DNA of 64,000 nt, from NCBI GenBank assembly GCA_963383645.1, contig OY726563.1, positions 34,068,331-34,132,330 of the forward strand, in the 5' to 3' direction. Positions 30,600-40,830 of the stretch are shown here, one piece after another; position 1 is the first letter of the stretch, and each line of letters opens with the position of its first letter. The stretch comes from Muscardinus avellanarius. Lineage: Eukaryota > Chordata > Mammalia > Rodentia > Gliridae. Made by a program: the position numbers and the translations under genes. The notes under the pieces are model-generated. The model did no database searches, was not told where the DNA came from, and saw only the letters and a program-made list of their open reading frames with translations.

Positions 30600-30815
30600 C
30601 CCTTCTCACTCTTTGCTAACACAGTTCCTGCTACCTGAGACACCTGGCCTCCGCATCTGTTTCTCTCATCTTTCAGGATCCATCTTCATAGTTACCTCTT
30701 CCAAGAAGTCTTCTGAGTTCAAACCCTGGCCTCCACTAGCTGGCCCACCGTCTGCATGATTCTCTCCTAGCATTCAGTGTTTAAATTGTAATTTGCCCTT
30801 CACATATTTAATTTC
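30600..30815 (+). mobile_element. L2 fragment (tentative)
   Basis: CAGGATCCATCTTCATAGTTACCTCTTCCAAGAAGTCTTCTGA and TCTCCTAGCATTCAGTG follow the order of an L2 3' region. Confidence 0.5.
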
Positions 30816-30819
30816 CCTG

Positions 30820-31200
30820 TGTTAGAAATAATTTTCCATGGCATCATAAGAAGACACATGTTGCAAAATGGTTCAACAAGGCAATTTTACTCTTTGTAAA
30901 AAACGATCCTGCCACCAGGAAAGCCAGGCATGCAGGAAGGAAGTGGCGGACACGTGCTGGGTCTTTTATTTCCAACAAGGGCTCCTGTGCTGTGTTCGTA
31001 TTGGTGGGAATGTAGCTGCACAATCTGTATGCCATTGGCTGGAGGGGATGCCTGGGGAGGGGTTTGGGACTTAACATTTCTAGGAAATGCTATCCTTACA
31101 AAAAGGATAAGAGAACACGAGGTTACAAAATGGCAGTTTTAAAAAAGAAGCTTAAGTCAAGTTATTCCTTTGATAGAAAAGATTTAATGATGTCCTAACA
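30820..31200 (-). mobile_element. LTR, family B, solo copy
   Basis: Plus strand runs TGTTAGAAAT...GTCCTAACA, so the termini are inverted repeats TGTTAG/CTAACA. Minus strand carries CCAAT boxes (CCAATGGCATACAG, CCACCAATACG) and AATAAAAGACCC. It matches the broken copy at 36.0-38.6 kb over GTGCTGGGTCTTTTATT, GGCTCCTGTGCT and CATTGGCTG. Confidence 0.75.
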
Positions 31201-31208
31201 CTTGCACA

Positions 31209-31266
31209 TCATTATTATTATTAGTATTAGTAGTAGTAGTTGTTGTTGTTGTTGTTGTTGTTGTTG
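31209..31266. repeat. (ATT)n(AGT)n(TTG)n tract
   Basis: Three trinucleotide blocks in succession lead into the inverted tail of the SINE. Confidence 0.95.
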
Positions 31267-31615
31267 TAGTACTGGGGATTGAATCCCAAGGGCATTCTAC
31301 CTGTGAGATCCATCCTCAGCCCTTTTTGTTTCTTAATTTTTTTTGGTGTACTGGGATTCCTGGAAACCCTTCTACCTACAGGGTCTCTTAAACCAGCACA
31401 GCTGGCTTCGAACCTGCACTATCCTCCGGTCTCCGCCTCCCAAGTGGGGATTACAAGTGTGCGCCAACACGCCCTCGGCTGTTTCTTAATTTTAAAACAG
31501 GGACTCCTGAATTGCTGAGTGTCTCACCAAGTTGCCAAGGAAGGCCTAGAACCCGTGAGTCTACTATCTAGACCTCCCAAATCCTGGAATTAAAGGTGTG
31601 CACCACTGTGCCCAG
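31266..31615 (-). mobile_element. B1-dID SINE, long form, split (outer)
   Basis: Right half 31266-31326, left half 31480-31615. TGTTTCTTAATTT occurs at 31327 and 31480. Confidence 0.93.
31341..31479 (-). mobile_element. B1-dID SINE, short form (inner), deleted
   Basis: GGTGTACTGGGATTCCTGG, then about 45 bp of the linker region is missing before CAGGGTCTCTTAAACCAGC. Confidence 0.92.
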
Positions 31616-33134
31616 GCACCTTATTCTGAGGAACCATCTCTTTGTGTCTCCAGTACCTGAGACAGTAGAGGCGGAATTTACCCTAACATTGTTGTACTTG
31701 ACCACCCTTGCTCAGCAAATGCCAGAACACGTGTGACAGTGCAATTACTCTCTATCCACTGGCTGGAGCGGTCCTGGTCCCCAGTACATCTCTATCCAGG
31801 TAACTTGCATTTTGTGTTATATTTGTGCAAGAATTCCTTGCCATCCCTGACAAACTGAGCTCAAGCACCCCCTCTGAGATCATTTGCATTTAAAAGTGAA
31901 GGCTGAAAAGGAAAATTCCTTTTGCCAAAGAGGAATTTTAAGCATCTGCGGCTGGCCAGGAAGGCGGATTTTTTTTTTTTAAGGGGCCAGAGATCCTTTC
32001 AAAGAAAGCAACTACCAAATATCTCTTAGAAGGTGGCCATTTTATTTTGCTCCTAATGATCAAGGAGAACTACCCTGAAGATTGAACTAAGTCCCCGAGG
32101 AGGCCGAATTTGGAAAGACAGTGAGAGCAAGAGCTCTCGCATTTAAAGGGACAGTTCCATTTTCCAGGTTCTGGCAGAATCTCCACCCCTTCCCCCCATG
32201 TTTTTGTCTGTGAGAGAAATTACGGTTCTGCCAGCAGTGCCTGGGAGTCTGTCCAAGCTGCATGCTGTCAGCAGCATCAGCCAGCAGGAACGCATAATCC
32301 TCCCACCCTTTGGTTTTCCAGGGTAATATTAGCTAAGAAAATACGCCAGATTTTTCTTGTTCGGTTAGTGTGACTCGCTCATATCAGACATGCCCCTTTC
32401 TCTAGTAATTACGTCCTACATTTGGGGGATATTTTATTTTACTTTACTTTGCAATCCAGTGTCCAATTCAGGAAACGAAGCAGCATCTCCCGGGGACAAA
32501 AAGGCAGCTTTTCAGACTGCAGCGTCCCTTTCTTTCATTAGCAGCAGCCGTTCCTGGAGTCAAAGGGGCACAATGACCTCAAGTTTTAACATTTCGGAAA
32601 TCAAATAGACGAGCTGCTGCCCTGCGAGGCTGCTGTTACATTGCGGGTCAACTAATGGCTCACGGCATCTTGCGATGGAGGCTGGAAGGAAGGCACCCTT
32701 GCCATCTTTACCTTCCCCCTGGTGGGAGAGGAGGCCTGAACCTGAGCCCTCCCCGGCTCCGCTCAGACACAAAGCACAAAGAAATCGCAGGCTCCAGGCT
32801 CTGGCCTCGTCCAGGCCCACGGAATTTATTGAAGATTTATGAAATGCCAAATTCCATGCTGTATATAGAGCTGAATAATTTAATTCAGCCAAAGCACACG
32901 GAGGCTTACGTGGAGCTGGCACCAAGGCTGCAGGAATAAATCAGGACCCCTGGGTGAAGGAGCTGGGTGTGGTCAGGCTGCAACACTTAGAAAACAGTGT
33001 GAGGAGCAACACTGCAGGCGGGGCAGAGGAAGAAAGAAAGTTTCATGCAGGGAATGGGACTTTTAAGCCCCTTAACGAGCACTTTTAATAGCTTTCAAAC
33101 CCTCTGCCTGATTCTACAGTAAAAAAGACATTTC
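31616..33134. other. Repeat-poor sequence, candidate conserved noncoding
   Basis: About 1.5 kb with no recognisable mobile element except a T run at 31971. Composition is balanced. Motifs include TAATTTAATTCAG near 32876 and CTGCATGCTGTCAGCAGCATCAGCCAGCAG near 32260. No open frame resembles a protein, so if functional it is likely regulatory. Confidence 0.4.
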
Positions 33135-33223
33135 AAATAATTTTTATTGGTGCATATTAATTATACAGAAAAATGGGTTTCATTGTGGTATATTTGTGCA
33201 TGCACATAACGTAATGTGATCAA

Positions 33224-33225
<2 letters not shown>

Positions 33226-33263
<38 letters not shown>
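33226..33263. repeat. (CA)n microsatellite
   Basis: Lies inside the antisense L1 3' UTR where a C-rich tract is expected. Confidence 0.98.
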
Positions 33264-33266
<3 letters not shown>

Positions 33267-33487
33267 AACTCCCATCACCCACGCCCCTTTCACTACACCA
33301 ATGACTTCTATTTTTCTGAGAGTCATTTTTTTCCTTTTTTTCCCTTCTCTGTAGCTTCTACATATGAGAGAAAACACGGTGCTTGACTGAGTCTGGCTTA
33401 TTTCATTTAATATGAGATTCTCCAGTTTCATCCATTTTCCTGTAAATGACATAATTTTGATCTTTTCAAGGTTAAAATAACTCATAT

Positions 33488-33513
33488 GTATATATATATA
33501 TATATATATACAT
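33488..33513. repeat. (TA)n microsatellite
   Basis: Short TA run flanked by CATATGTA on both sides. Confidence 0.93.
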
Positions 33514-33632
33514 ATGTATGTATCACATTTTCTATATCCATTCATCCATCAATGGACACCCAGGCTGGTTCCATAACTTGGCTATAGGAATACTATAGGA
33601 ATAAAACATTTTTTATTTTATTTTATTCACTA

Positions 33633-34262
33633 ATATTTGTACCAGTATTGGGAATGGCCTAGGAAGTTTTGAGAAAGCTCTGATTATTAATATATTTCAA
33701 AAATTGGTGAAAAGACTTGTTTTGTGCCCCAAAAAAAGCAGGCAACTATACTAATGTAAATTAACCTAGCTATAGGAGAGGGGAACTAGGACTTCCTCAT
33801 CCTCATTCTAAAGACAGGTTGACATAATTGGATAATCAACCTAGCTAGGATGGGAGGAGGGGTTGACCTTCAACATTCGTGAAAGGAGACACCTTGGAGG
33901 AACTTTACAGGGACTTTTACTATGTCAGAATTACATGAACAAGATGAAGGGTGTCGTTCATAAAAAGTCTGTTCTGTGTTTTGTACTTCGGTGAATTTGT
34001 TCTAACCACCCCCCATGTCACCCCTGAATATCATGGGGCTGTAACTGTCTTCTGTATTTCTATCTTTTTAATAAACTTCTTTAAATCTTCAGCAAGAGTC
34101 CGGGCTATTACATATCTATCCTTAGCTCAAGACAAGAACCCGCATTTTTTTTATCTTTTTTGTATGGATTTTTGGGGGAATTATTCCCAGGGGTCTAACA
34201 AAGGTCCCTGGGGACAGTTTCCTTGAAACCATAATATCTTCCCTCCAAACTGTAACAATATT
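33633..34262 (+). mobile_element. LTR, family A, solo copy 1
   Basis: LTR 33638-34257 begins TGTACCAGTATTGGG and ends CTGTAACA, with ATATT exactly on both sides (33633, 34258). It has a CATAAAAAG TATA-like box at 33959, an AATAAAC signal at 34070, and CAAGAGTCCGGGCT after it. No gag, pol or env is attached. Confidence 0.88.
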
Positions 34263-34282
34263 TTTTATTAATTTATTGACTT

Positions 34283-34353
34283 ATTAGCAATATTGGAGAT
34301 TGAACCAAGAGTGCTCAACCACTGACTGAGCTACATCTCCAGCCCCCCTTTTT
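34283..34353 (-). mobile_element. ID SINE, diverged
   Basis: GGAGATTGAACCAAGAGTGCTCAACCACTGACTGAGCTACATCTCCAGCCC is the complement of an ID with the CAGTGGTTGAGCACTC arm. Confidence 0.78.
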
Positions 34354-34371
34354 ATTATCTTTGAAATTTGA

Positions 34372-34486
34372 AGCCAGGTGTGGTGGCACATGCCTGTGAC
34401 CCCTGTACTTGGGAGGCTGAGACAGGAGAATGGCAGGTTCAAGAACAGTCTCAGCAACACAGTGAGACTTTTAACAACCTAGTTGT
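34372..34486 (+). mobile_element. B1 left half only
   Basis: GCCAGGTGTGGTGGCACATGCC to CAACACAGTGAGACTTTTAACAACCTAG. The right monomer is missing. Confidence 0.85.
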
Positions 34487-34617
34487 AATGGTGTTAGATG
34501 GAACCGTGGGTTCTTGTTCTTAGCTAATTTAGAAAAAATAGAACTATACTGCTGCAAGCTTAAGCAATTTTTATTATTACAAATGTAAAAAGGGACAGAG
34601 AATTATTAAAGCACTAC

Positions 34618-34619
<2 letters not shown>

Positions 34620-34671
<52 letters not shown>

Positions 34672-34712
34672 GAGAGAGAGGAGAGAGGAGAGAGAGAGAT
34701 AGATAGATAGTG
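34620..34712. repeat. (AG)n then (GATA)n microsatellite
   Basis: About 75 bp of AG/GGAGAG repeats ending in three GATA units. Confidence 0.98.
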
Positions 34713-35143
34713 GAGTGCCTTGAAAATAAGACACAAGTTTTTGGATATAGAACAGTTTTTATAAAGATTCATTATCTTCCATCTTGCTTAACCAATAGTC
34801 TTCCTGACTCGACTAGGTGTGAGCCCACCCATTATCTCTGGTACAAGCCTTTTTATATGATTATGAGCATTTACTATCTTTCATCCTGCTTGACCATAAG
34901 CCTTATGTCTGTCCTATTGCAGGTGTGGGCCCACCCCTGTCTCCAGTGAAAGTCTTTGTTAAGACCAAGATGTGTTACTTGGTTTTCAAAGTCATGGGTC
35001 ACATGGTATCTGCCCCCTTTGAGGAAGGTCTATACCATCCTCATGTGTCCTTGGGGAGTTTTAGCCTATCTGCTAGAAGTTATTTATTATGTAAACTTGT
35101 CTTTAAAATATGAAGGCCCTGGGCTACAACTCTTTTGTGTACT
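34713..35143. other. Unassigned sequence
   Basis: Contains two related ATTATC/TTACTATCTTTCATCCTGCTTGACC blocks (34767 and 34870) about 103 bp apart with a following GTGAGCCCACCC / GTGGGCCCACCC, so it is a diverged tandem duplication, perhaps within an LTR. Confidence 0.5.
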
Positions 35144-35363
35144 CGCTAATCACTTTTTTTTTTTTTTTTGTGGTACTGGGGTTCCTGGAAGCCCTTCTAA
35201 CTCCGGGCTACACTCCCAGACCTATTTTTACATTTTTATTTGGAAACAGGGTCTCCTAAACCAGCACGGGGCTGGCTTCGAACCTGTGCGATCCTCCTGT
35301 CTCTGCCTCCCAAGCGCGAGGATTACAAGTGTGCGCCACCACGCCCGGCCGCTAATCACTTTT
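35144..35363 (-). mobile_element. B1-dID SINE, short form, exact duplication
   Basis: Core 35169-35349. CGCTAATCACTTTT is exact at 35144-35157 and 35350-35363. Confidence 0.95.
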
Positions 35364-35490
35364 GGTGCTGGAAATTCTGCCTCCCCATCCCTGCCTGAGT
35401 GCCTGCACAGTGCCCAGGCCCTGACTACTTTTTACATTTTGAAATTAATACCAAAGCAATTTTTCAATACCAGCACATTCCCCATCACTA

Positions 35491-35640
35491 ATGAGACCTG
35501 TTTTAAAAACAAAGAATAAAAAATAGGGCTGGAGTGTAGCTCGGAGGTAGAATGCCCTCCATCCCCAGTACCACAAAAAAAAAGGAAAAGGAAAAGAAAA
35601 GGCTGGGGGTATAGCTTGGAGGAAAATGCCCCAATCCCCC
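35491..35640 (+). mobile_element. Two dID right halves
   Basis: TTTTAAAAACAAAGAATAAAAAATAGGGCTGGAG to CAGTACCAC at 35491-35572, and GGCTGGGGGTATAGCTTGGAGG at 35601, joined by an (AAAAGG)n tail. Confidence 0.83.
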
Positions 35641-35660
35641 CCCCCTCAAAAAAATACAAT

Positions 35661-35766
35661 ATGATATAGACTCTCACTAAGTGGCCAAGGCTGGCCTCGA
35701 ACTTGTGATCCTACTGTCTCAGCTTCCCTGGTACTGAGAATACAGAAATATGCTACTGTGTCTGGC
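35661..35766 (-). mobile_element. B1 half, old
   Basis: CTCTCACTAAGTGGCCAAGGCTGGCCTCGAAC to CTACTGTGTCTGGC. The right monomer is missing. Confidence 0.8.
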
Positions 35767-35844
35767 TATGAATACATATATTTAGTTGATATTTTTATTG
35801 AGATAATTGTGGACTCATGTGTAATGATACTATATAATACAGAG

Positions 35845-36012
35845 AGCTGGTTATGTTGGCACATACCTGTAGTCCCAGTTATGCTGGAGGATGAGGCCGG
35901 AAGATTGATTTAACCCAAAGGGTCAAAGAAGAAAGAAAGGAATGAATGAAAGAAAGGAAGGAAGGAAAGAAGGGAAGAAGGAAGGAAGGGGAGAAGGAAG
36001 GAAAGAAGGAGA
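35845..36012 (+). mobile_element. B1 fragment with (GAAA/GGAA)n tail
   Basis: GAGCTGGTTATGTTGGCACATACCTGTAGTCCC to about 35910, followed by a GGAA-rich tract at 35926-36012. Confidence 0.75.
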
Positions 36013-36071
36013 GAATGAGGTAGGCTTGACAGCACACCATTGTATTAATAAATTTCCATGTTGTCATAAGA

Positions 36072-36769
36072 AAAGATGTTATGGTGTGAGATAGGATGGT
36101 TTTGGAGAAACTGTCCCCAAGGACCCCAGTTAGGGTTCTGGACACAATTTCCCTCAAAACACCAAAAAACCCAAAATCAGAAAAACCACGGGTTCTTGTC
36201 CTGAGCTAAGGGTGAATACACATTAGCCCGGACTCTTGCTGAAGATTTAAAGAAGTTTATTAAAAAGATAGAAATACAGAAGACAGTTAAAGCCCCATGC
36301 CATTCAGAAATGGCAGGGGGGGGGGGCGATTCGAGCGAATTCACCAAAGAGACACACGTGGATGCGGCTTTTTTTATACACACGACCTCCATCTTGTTCA
36401 CGTAATTCTGATGTAGTCCCCTTATTTCCCTGCCAAGGTGCAGCCCAGGTGTCCTTTCCGCCTAGGTCTATTTTCATGAAGGTCATGATCAAAGGTCAGG
36501 TTGACCCCCTCCTCCCATCCTAGCTAGATTATCTAATCATGTAGATCTGTCTTTAGACAGAGAAAGGCCTAGTTCCCCTCTCCTATCGACTTGCTAATTA
36601 CTTTTAGCTAAGTCAATCTAAGTTTCAATAGCTGTTTGCTTCCTGACTGAAGCCAAGCCTTTCTCTCTCCAGGTCTGCCATTTGGACACAATTATTTCTG
36701 AAATATATCTATTAATAATCAGAGCTTTCTCAAATCTTCCTAAGCCATTCCCAATACCGGTACAAAAGA
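36072..36769 (-). mobile_element. LTR, family A, solo copy 2
   Basis: LTR 36077-36764 with AAAGA exactly on both sides (36072, 36765). The plus strand begins TGTTATGGTGTG and ends CCCAATACCGGTACA. AATAAAC and GTATAAAAAAAGCC are on the minus strand. A G run at 36315 marks the R region. Confidence 0.9.
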
Positions 36770-36826
36770 CACATGTTCAAAAGTGGCTCCACAAGGCAAT
36801 TTTACTTTTTGCAAAAAGGAATCCTG

Positions 36827-37048
36827 CTGCTGGACTTCGTGGTGCACACTTGTAATCCCAGCATTTGGAAGGCTGAGACAGGAGGATCGCAGGTTCAAGG
36901 CCAGCCTCAGCTACTTAGTGAGGCCCTATGCGACTTAGTGAGACCCTGTTTCCAAATAAAGAATGAAAAATAGGATTGGGAGTGTAGCTTGGAGGTAGAA
37001 TGCCCCTGGGTTTCATCTCTAGTATCGCAAAAAAAAAAAAAAAAAAAA
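36827..37048 (+). mobile_element. B1-dID SINE, long form
   Basis: GCTGGACTTCGTGGTGCACAC to CTAGTATCGC with an A tail to 37048. GGAATCCTG before and GGATCCTG after are the likely duplication. Confidence 0.93.
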
Positions 37049-37175
37049 TAGGATCCTGTGTCAGGGGGCGATGAGTTCATTCCTCACCTCATGAACTCCG
37101 GATCAGCAAAGTCCTTCGCTTCCCTGGCAGAAAAGAATTTCAGCACCAGTCAGAGACAAAGAGGTTTATTTAAGA

Positions 37176-37366
37176 AGCTGTGCACAGTGGCACACGCCTG
37201 TTATCCCAGTACTTGGGAGGCTGATACAGGAGGATCGCAGGTCTGAGGACAGCCTCAGCAAAGAGTGAGACTTTCATCAACCTGGTGAGACGCTGTTTCT
37301 AATAAAAATAGGGCTGGGAGTGTGGCTTGGAGGTAGAATGCCTCCTGGATCCCATCCCCAGGACCA
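37176..37366 (+). mobile_element. B1-dID SINE
   Basis: AGCTGTGCACAGTGGCACACGCC to CCATCCCCAGGACC. The linker is short (TTTCTAATAAAAATAGGG). Confidence 0.9.
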
Positions 37367-37693
37367 AAAAGAAAAAAACAGAAAAAGAAAAAGTGAGGGG
37401 ATACATATTCAAGAAAGAATATGGGCCATCTCAAGAGAGAGAAAGCGACTTTGGAAGTCTTTACAGTCCTTTTTATAGGAGACCCCTGTGAGGGGGTGCA
37501 TGACAGGGATGGGGGTCTGGTCCCCGTTTTTTTTTGTTTTTTTTTTTATCCTCAGTTTTCTGCCATTTCATTGGTGGATGATGGGTGATGCCTGGGCTTG
37601 ACCAAAAGTCACACATTGGGGGAGGGGATCCTTTGTTTACCAAGCATCTTAGGAATTTCAGGTGGGAAAATAGGCCATTATGATTAAAAAACA

Positions 37694-37838
37694 TAAGGCC
37701 CTCACAACTCAGACCCTGTTTCAAAATAAAAAATAAAAATTGGGCTGGGGATATAGCTGTAAAGTAGAATGCCCCTGGATTCCATCCCCAGTACTGCAAA
37801 AATAAAAATAAAATAAAATAAAATAAAATAAAATAAAA
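37694..37838 (+). mobile_element. B1-dID SINE, 5'-truncated, (AAAAT)n tail
   Basis: Starts at CTCACAACTCAGACCC in the linker and ends CCCCAGTACTGC. The tail is eight AAAAT units. Confidence 0.9.
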
Positions 37839-37996
37839 TGTAGGCCTACTGAAGACCTTTGTCTAAGAAAGTGACAAGCCAGGTAGGCCATTAAGATTAA
37901 GAGTATGACCTATTAATGGCTCTGCCTAAGAAAGAGCAGATCCTGTAAGGTGACATTAAGGATTAATAAATTAATAGATTTTAAAACTGTGTTTCC

Positions 37997-38214
37997 ACCG
38001 GGTGGGGTGGCGCACGCCTGTAATCCCAGCATTCAGGAGGCTGAGACTGGAGGATCCTGATTTGTGGACAGCCTCAGCTACTTAGTGAGGCCCTCCGCAA
38101 CTCAGTGAGACCCGGTTTTAAAATAAAGAGTAAAAAAATTGGGCAGGGGGTATAGCTCAGAGGTCAAATGCCTCTGGGTTCCATCCCCAGACCCGAAAAA
38201 AAAAAAAAAAAACC
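37997..38214 (+). mobile_element. B1-dID SINE, long form
   Basis: AAAACTGTGTTTCC (37983) and AAAACTGTATTTCC (38215) bracket it, one mismatch in 14. A tail at 38196-38212. Confidence 0.95.
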
Positions 38215-38570
38215 AAAACTGTATTTCCCTTTTCTTCACATTTCATCTCTCCTTTCCATCTGATATTTTATTTTTCCTCTCCTACCTCACTTCCACCAGT
38301 AAAGTCAGGAATGCAGGGACAACAAGGTGGAAACGTGCTGGGTCTTTTATTCCCAACACGGGCTCCTGTGCTATGTTTCTATTGGTGGAAGTGTAGCCAC
38401 ATAATCTGTACGTCATTGGCTGAAGGGGATGCCAGGGGTGGGGTTGGCACTTACAATTTCTAAGAATGCTATCTTTACAAAAAATATAAGTGCACAAAAG
38501 GTTACAAAATGGCAGTTTTACAAAATGGAACTTAAATCAAGATATTCCTTTGCTAGAAACTATCTAATTA

Positions 38571-38763
38571 AGCTGGGCATAGTGCACACACTTAGAATCC
38601 CAGCATTTGGAAGGCTGAGACAGGAAGATCGCGGTTTGTGCCAGCCTTGGCTACTTAGTGAGGCCCTCCACAATTTAGTGAGACCCTGTTTCAAAATATT
38701 TTTTTTAAAAAAGGCCTGGTGATGTAGCTCAGAGGTAGAATGCCCCTGGGTTCAGTCCCCAGG

Positions 38764-38764
<1 letters not shown>
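38571..38764 (+). mobile_element. B1-dID SINE, long form
   Basis: AGCTGGGCATAGTGCACACAC to CCCCAGGAAC, immediately followed by (CA)n. It sits at the end of the family B LTR. Confidence 0.92.

Positions 38765-38800
<36 letters not shown>
38765..38800. repeat. (CA)n microsatellite
   Basis: SINE tail converted to CA repeats. Confidence 0.97.
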
Positions 38801-38802
<2 letters not shown>

Positions 38803-38830
38803 AATCATATTCTTGTTTTTTTTTTTCTTT

Positions 38831-39033
38831 TGGTGGTACTGGGCATGGAACCCAGGGGCTCTTTCTACCTCCAGACTATACTCCCAGACCTATTTTCTAT
38901 TTTATTTGGAAACAGGGTCTCACTAAGTTGTGAGAGCCTCACTAAGTAGCTGAGGCTGGCTTCGAACCTGTGCGATACTCCTGTCTCAGCCTCCCAAGTG
39001 CGGGGATTACAAGCGTGCGCCACCACGCCCGGC
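38831..39033 (-). mobile_element. B1-dID SINE, middle form
   Basis: GGTGGTACTGGGCATGG to CACCACGCCCGGC. Left flank GTAATCATATTCT (38801), right flank ATCATATTCT (39036). Confidence 0.94.
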
Positions 39034-39061
39034 ACATCATATTCTTTTTTTTTGGGGGGGG

Positions 39062-39258
39062 AGTCTGGGGATGGAACCCAGGGGCATTTGACCTCCGAGC
39101 TACACCCCCTGCCCTGTTTTTTATTCTTTATGTTGAAACAGGGTCTCACTAAGTTGCAGAGGGCCTCACTAAGTAACTGAGGCTGTCCACGAACCACGAT
39201 CCTCTGGTCTCAGCCTCCCGAATGCTGGGATTACAAGCCTGCGCCACCACGCCCGGCT
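39062..39258 (-). mobile_element. B1-dID SINE, long form
   Basis: AGTCTGGGGATGGAACCC to CACCACGCCCGGC. The next copy of the target, GTAATCATATTCT, follows at 39262. Confidence 0.94.
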
Positions 39259-39274
39259 GATGTAATCATATTCT

Positions 39275-39388
39275 CACACCTATAATCCCAGTATTTGGAA
39301 GGCTGAAATAAAAGGATTGCAGGTTTGAGGCCAGCCTCACCAACTTAGTGAGGCCTGGTTTCAAGACCCAAAAAAAATAAAAGAAGGG
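39275..39388 (+). mobile_element. B1 left half
   Basis: CACACCTATAATCCCAG to GTGAGGCCTGGTTTCAAGACCC with A tail. The start is lost at the target copy. Confidence 0.85.
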
Positions 39389-39391
39389 GTA

Positions 39392-39576
39392 GAGCTGGGC
39401 ATGGTGGCACAGACCTGTAATCCCAGTACTTGGGAGGCTGAGACAGGAGGATCGCAGGACAGCCCCAGCAAGTAGTGAGACTATCAGCAACCTAGTGAGA
39501 TCATGTTTCCAAATAAAAAGGGCCAGGGGTGTTGCTTGAAGGTAGAATGCCTCTGGGTTCAATCACAGTACCACAC
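39392..39576 (+). mobile_element. B1-dID SINE, middle-like
   Basis: AGCTGGGCATGGTGGCACAGACC to CACAGTACCACAC. Its CA-rich tail was the landing site of the LTR that follows. Confidence 0.92.
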
Positions 39577-40292
39577 ATATGTACCAGTATTAGGAATGAC
39601 CTAAAAAGATTCGAAAAAGAAGTTTTGGTTATTAAAATATATCGGTTTATAGAAAGTGGAGTGCAGACCTGTAAAAGAAAAGGGCTGGTAGGGCGTGAGT
39701 ACTGCCAGGAGTCAGGTAGCTGTTATAATGTAAAGTACCCTTGCTAAAAGTAATTGGTAAGTGGATAGGGGAGTGGGACTTAGGACTTTCTCGTTCTAAA
39801 GACAGGTTTGCATAATAAATGATATCTAGCTAAGGATTCCCCAAGAGGATGTGAGGAAGGGATTGACCTTCTGTGAAAGGAGAGCAGATACCACATGGCC
39901 CTTGACCTTGTGAATTATTCTGGTTTAAAGAAAGAAACCTAGGCATATGCCAACAGGCAGGAAGTTAAGGGATGGATTTACGCCTACGTCATAGCATTAT
40001 GTAGTAGAGCAAGATGGAGGAGTTGGTTTCTATAAAAGCTGTTTTGTATTTCGGTGACTTTGTTTCGGGCCACCCCCCATATTATTCTGTAATAGTATAG
40101 GGCTGTACCTGTATTTTTTTCTATTTCTATCGCTGTACTAATAAACTCATTTAAATCTTTAGCAAGAGTCCAGACTAGTGTACATCTGTCCTAAGTCTGG
40201 ACAAGAACCTGCAGTTACGGGGGTAATCTCTGGGAGCCTAACTGAGGTCCCTGGGGACAGTTCCCCCAAACCATAACAGGTCAAACCGTAAC

Positions 40293-40298
<6 letters not shown>
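39575..40298 (+). mobile_element. LTR, family A, solo copy 3, in a SINE tail
   Basis: LTR 39580-40293, TGTACCAGTATTAGG...CCGTAACA, flanked by ACATA and ACACA. CTATAAAAGCTG at 40031, AATAAAC at 40140 and CAAGAGTCCAGACT match copy 1. Confidence 0.86.
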
Positions 40299-40340
<42 letters not shown>

Positions 40341-40398
40341 AGAAGGTTTAGGGGTATAGCTCAGATGTAGACTACTCCTGGGTTCAATCCCCAGTTGT
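40294..40398 (+). mobile_element. (CA)n tail and a dID right half
   Basis: CA run to 40336, then GGTTTAGGGGTATAGCTCAGATGTAG to CCCCAGTTG and an A-rich tail. It follows the CA tail of the SINE broken by the LTR. Confidence 0.85.
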
Positions 40399-40830
40399 AA
40401 AAATAAAATAAAAAAGACATAAGACAGATTCTTGTACACTACCCAGTTACCCAATGGCAACATTTTGGAAAACTATATAGCAATATTACGCTAGATTGCT
40501 AGCATTGCTGTAATCTACTAATGATATTCAAATTTCCCTAGTTTTACTTGTACTAGTGTATATACATGTCTGCATGTGTTTGTGTGTATTTTCAGTTCTA
40601 CACAATTTTGTCCCTCGTGAAGACTCATGGAGCCATCATCACAGTCAAGCTACAGAATGGCAGACCTAAGCAGTTCGGCATCGTGTCATTTTTTTTTTTT
40701 TCGTATGTTTGCTAAAAAGTGTTATGGTTGATTGATCCAACCAGTTCATAATGTGAATTTAAAACAATAGTAACAAAACCCTATAAAGATGGATTTCCGA
40801 ACAAAATGTGTACTTCTAAATTTAAAAGAA

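Larger units (their letters stand above)
33135..33600 (-). mobile_element. Lineage-specific L1 3' end
   Basis: The plus strand starts TTTTTATTGGTGCATATTAATTATAC, the complement of an L1 end TGCACCAATAAAAA, then CTTCTACATATGAGAGAAAACA, GAGTCTGGCTTATTTCATTTAA, CATCAATGGACACCCAGGCTGG in the order I remember for squirrel-type L1 3' UTRs. (CA)n and (AT)n expansions interrupt it. 5'-truncated. Confidence 0.85.
37050..38292 (-). mobile_element. LTR, family C, copy 3 (interrupted by three SINEs)
   Basis: The left end lies near 37050 and the right end is TCCTACCTCA at 38283-38288, as in copy 2. CTCCTATAAAAAGG (complement at 37468-37481) is a TATA box and TAAATAAAC (complement at 37164) the poly(A) signal. 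It interrupts the family B LTR. Confidence 0.7.
36038..38560 (-). mobile_element. LTR, family B, copy broken by three insertions
   Basis: Pieces at 36038-36076, 36765-36827 and 38293-38560 align consecutively with the intact copy at 30820-31200: CATAAGAAAAGA, CACATGTTCAAAAGTGGCTCCACAAGGCAATTTTAC, then CCACCAGTAAAGTCAGGAATGCAGG to TAGAAACTATCTAATTA. A family A LTR, a SINE and a family C LTR sit in the gaps. Confidence 0.78.
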
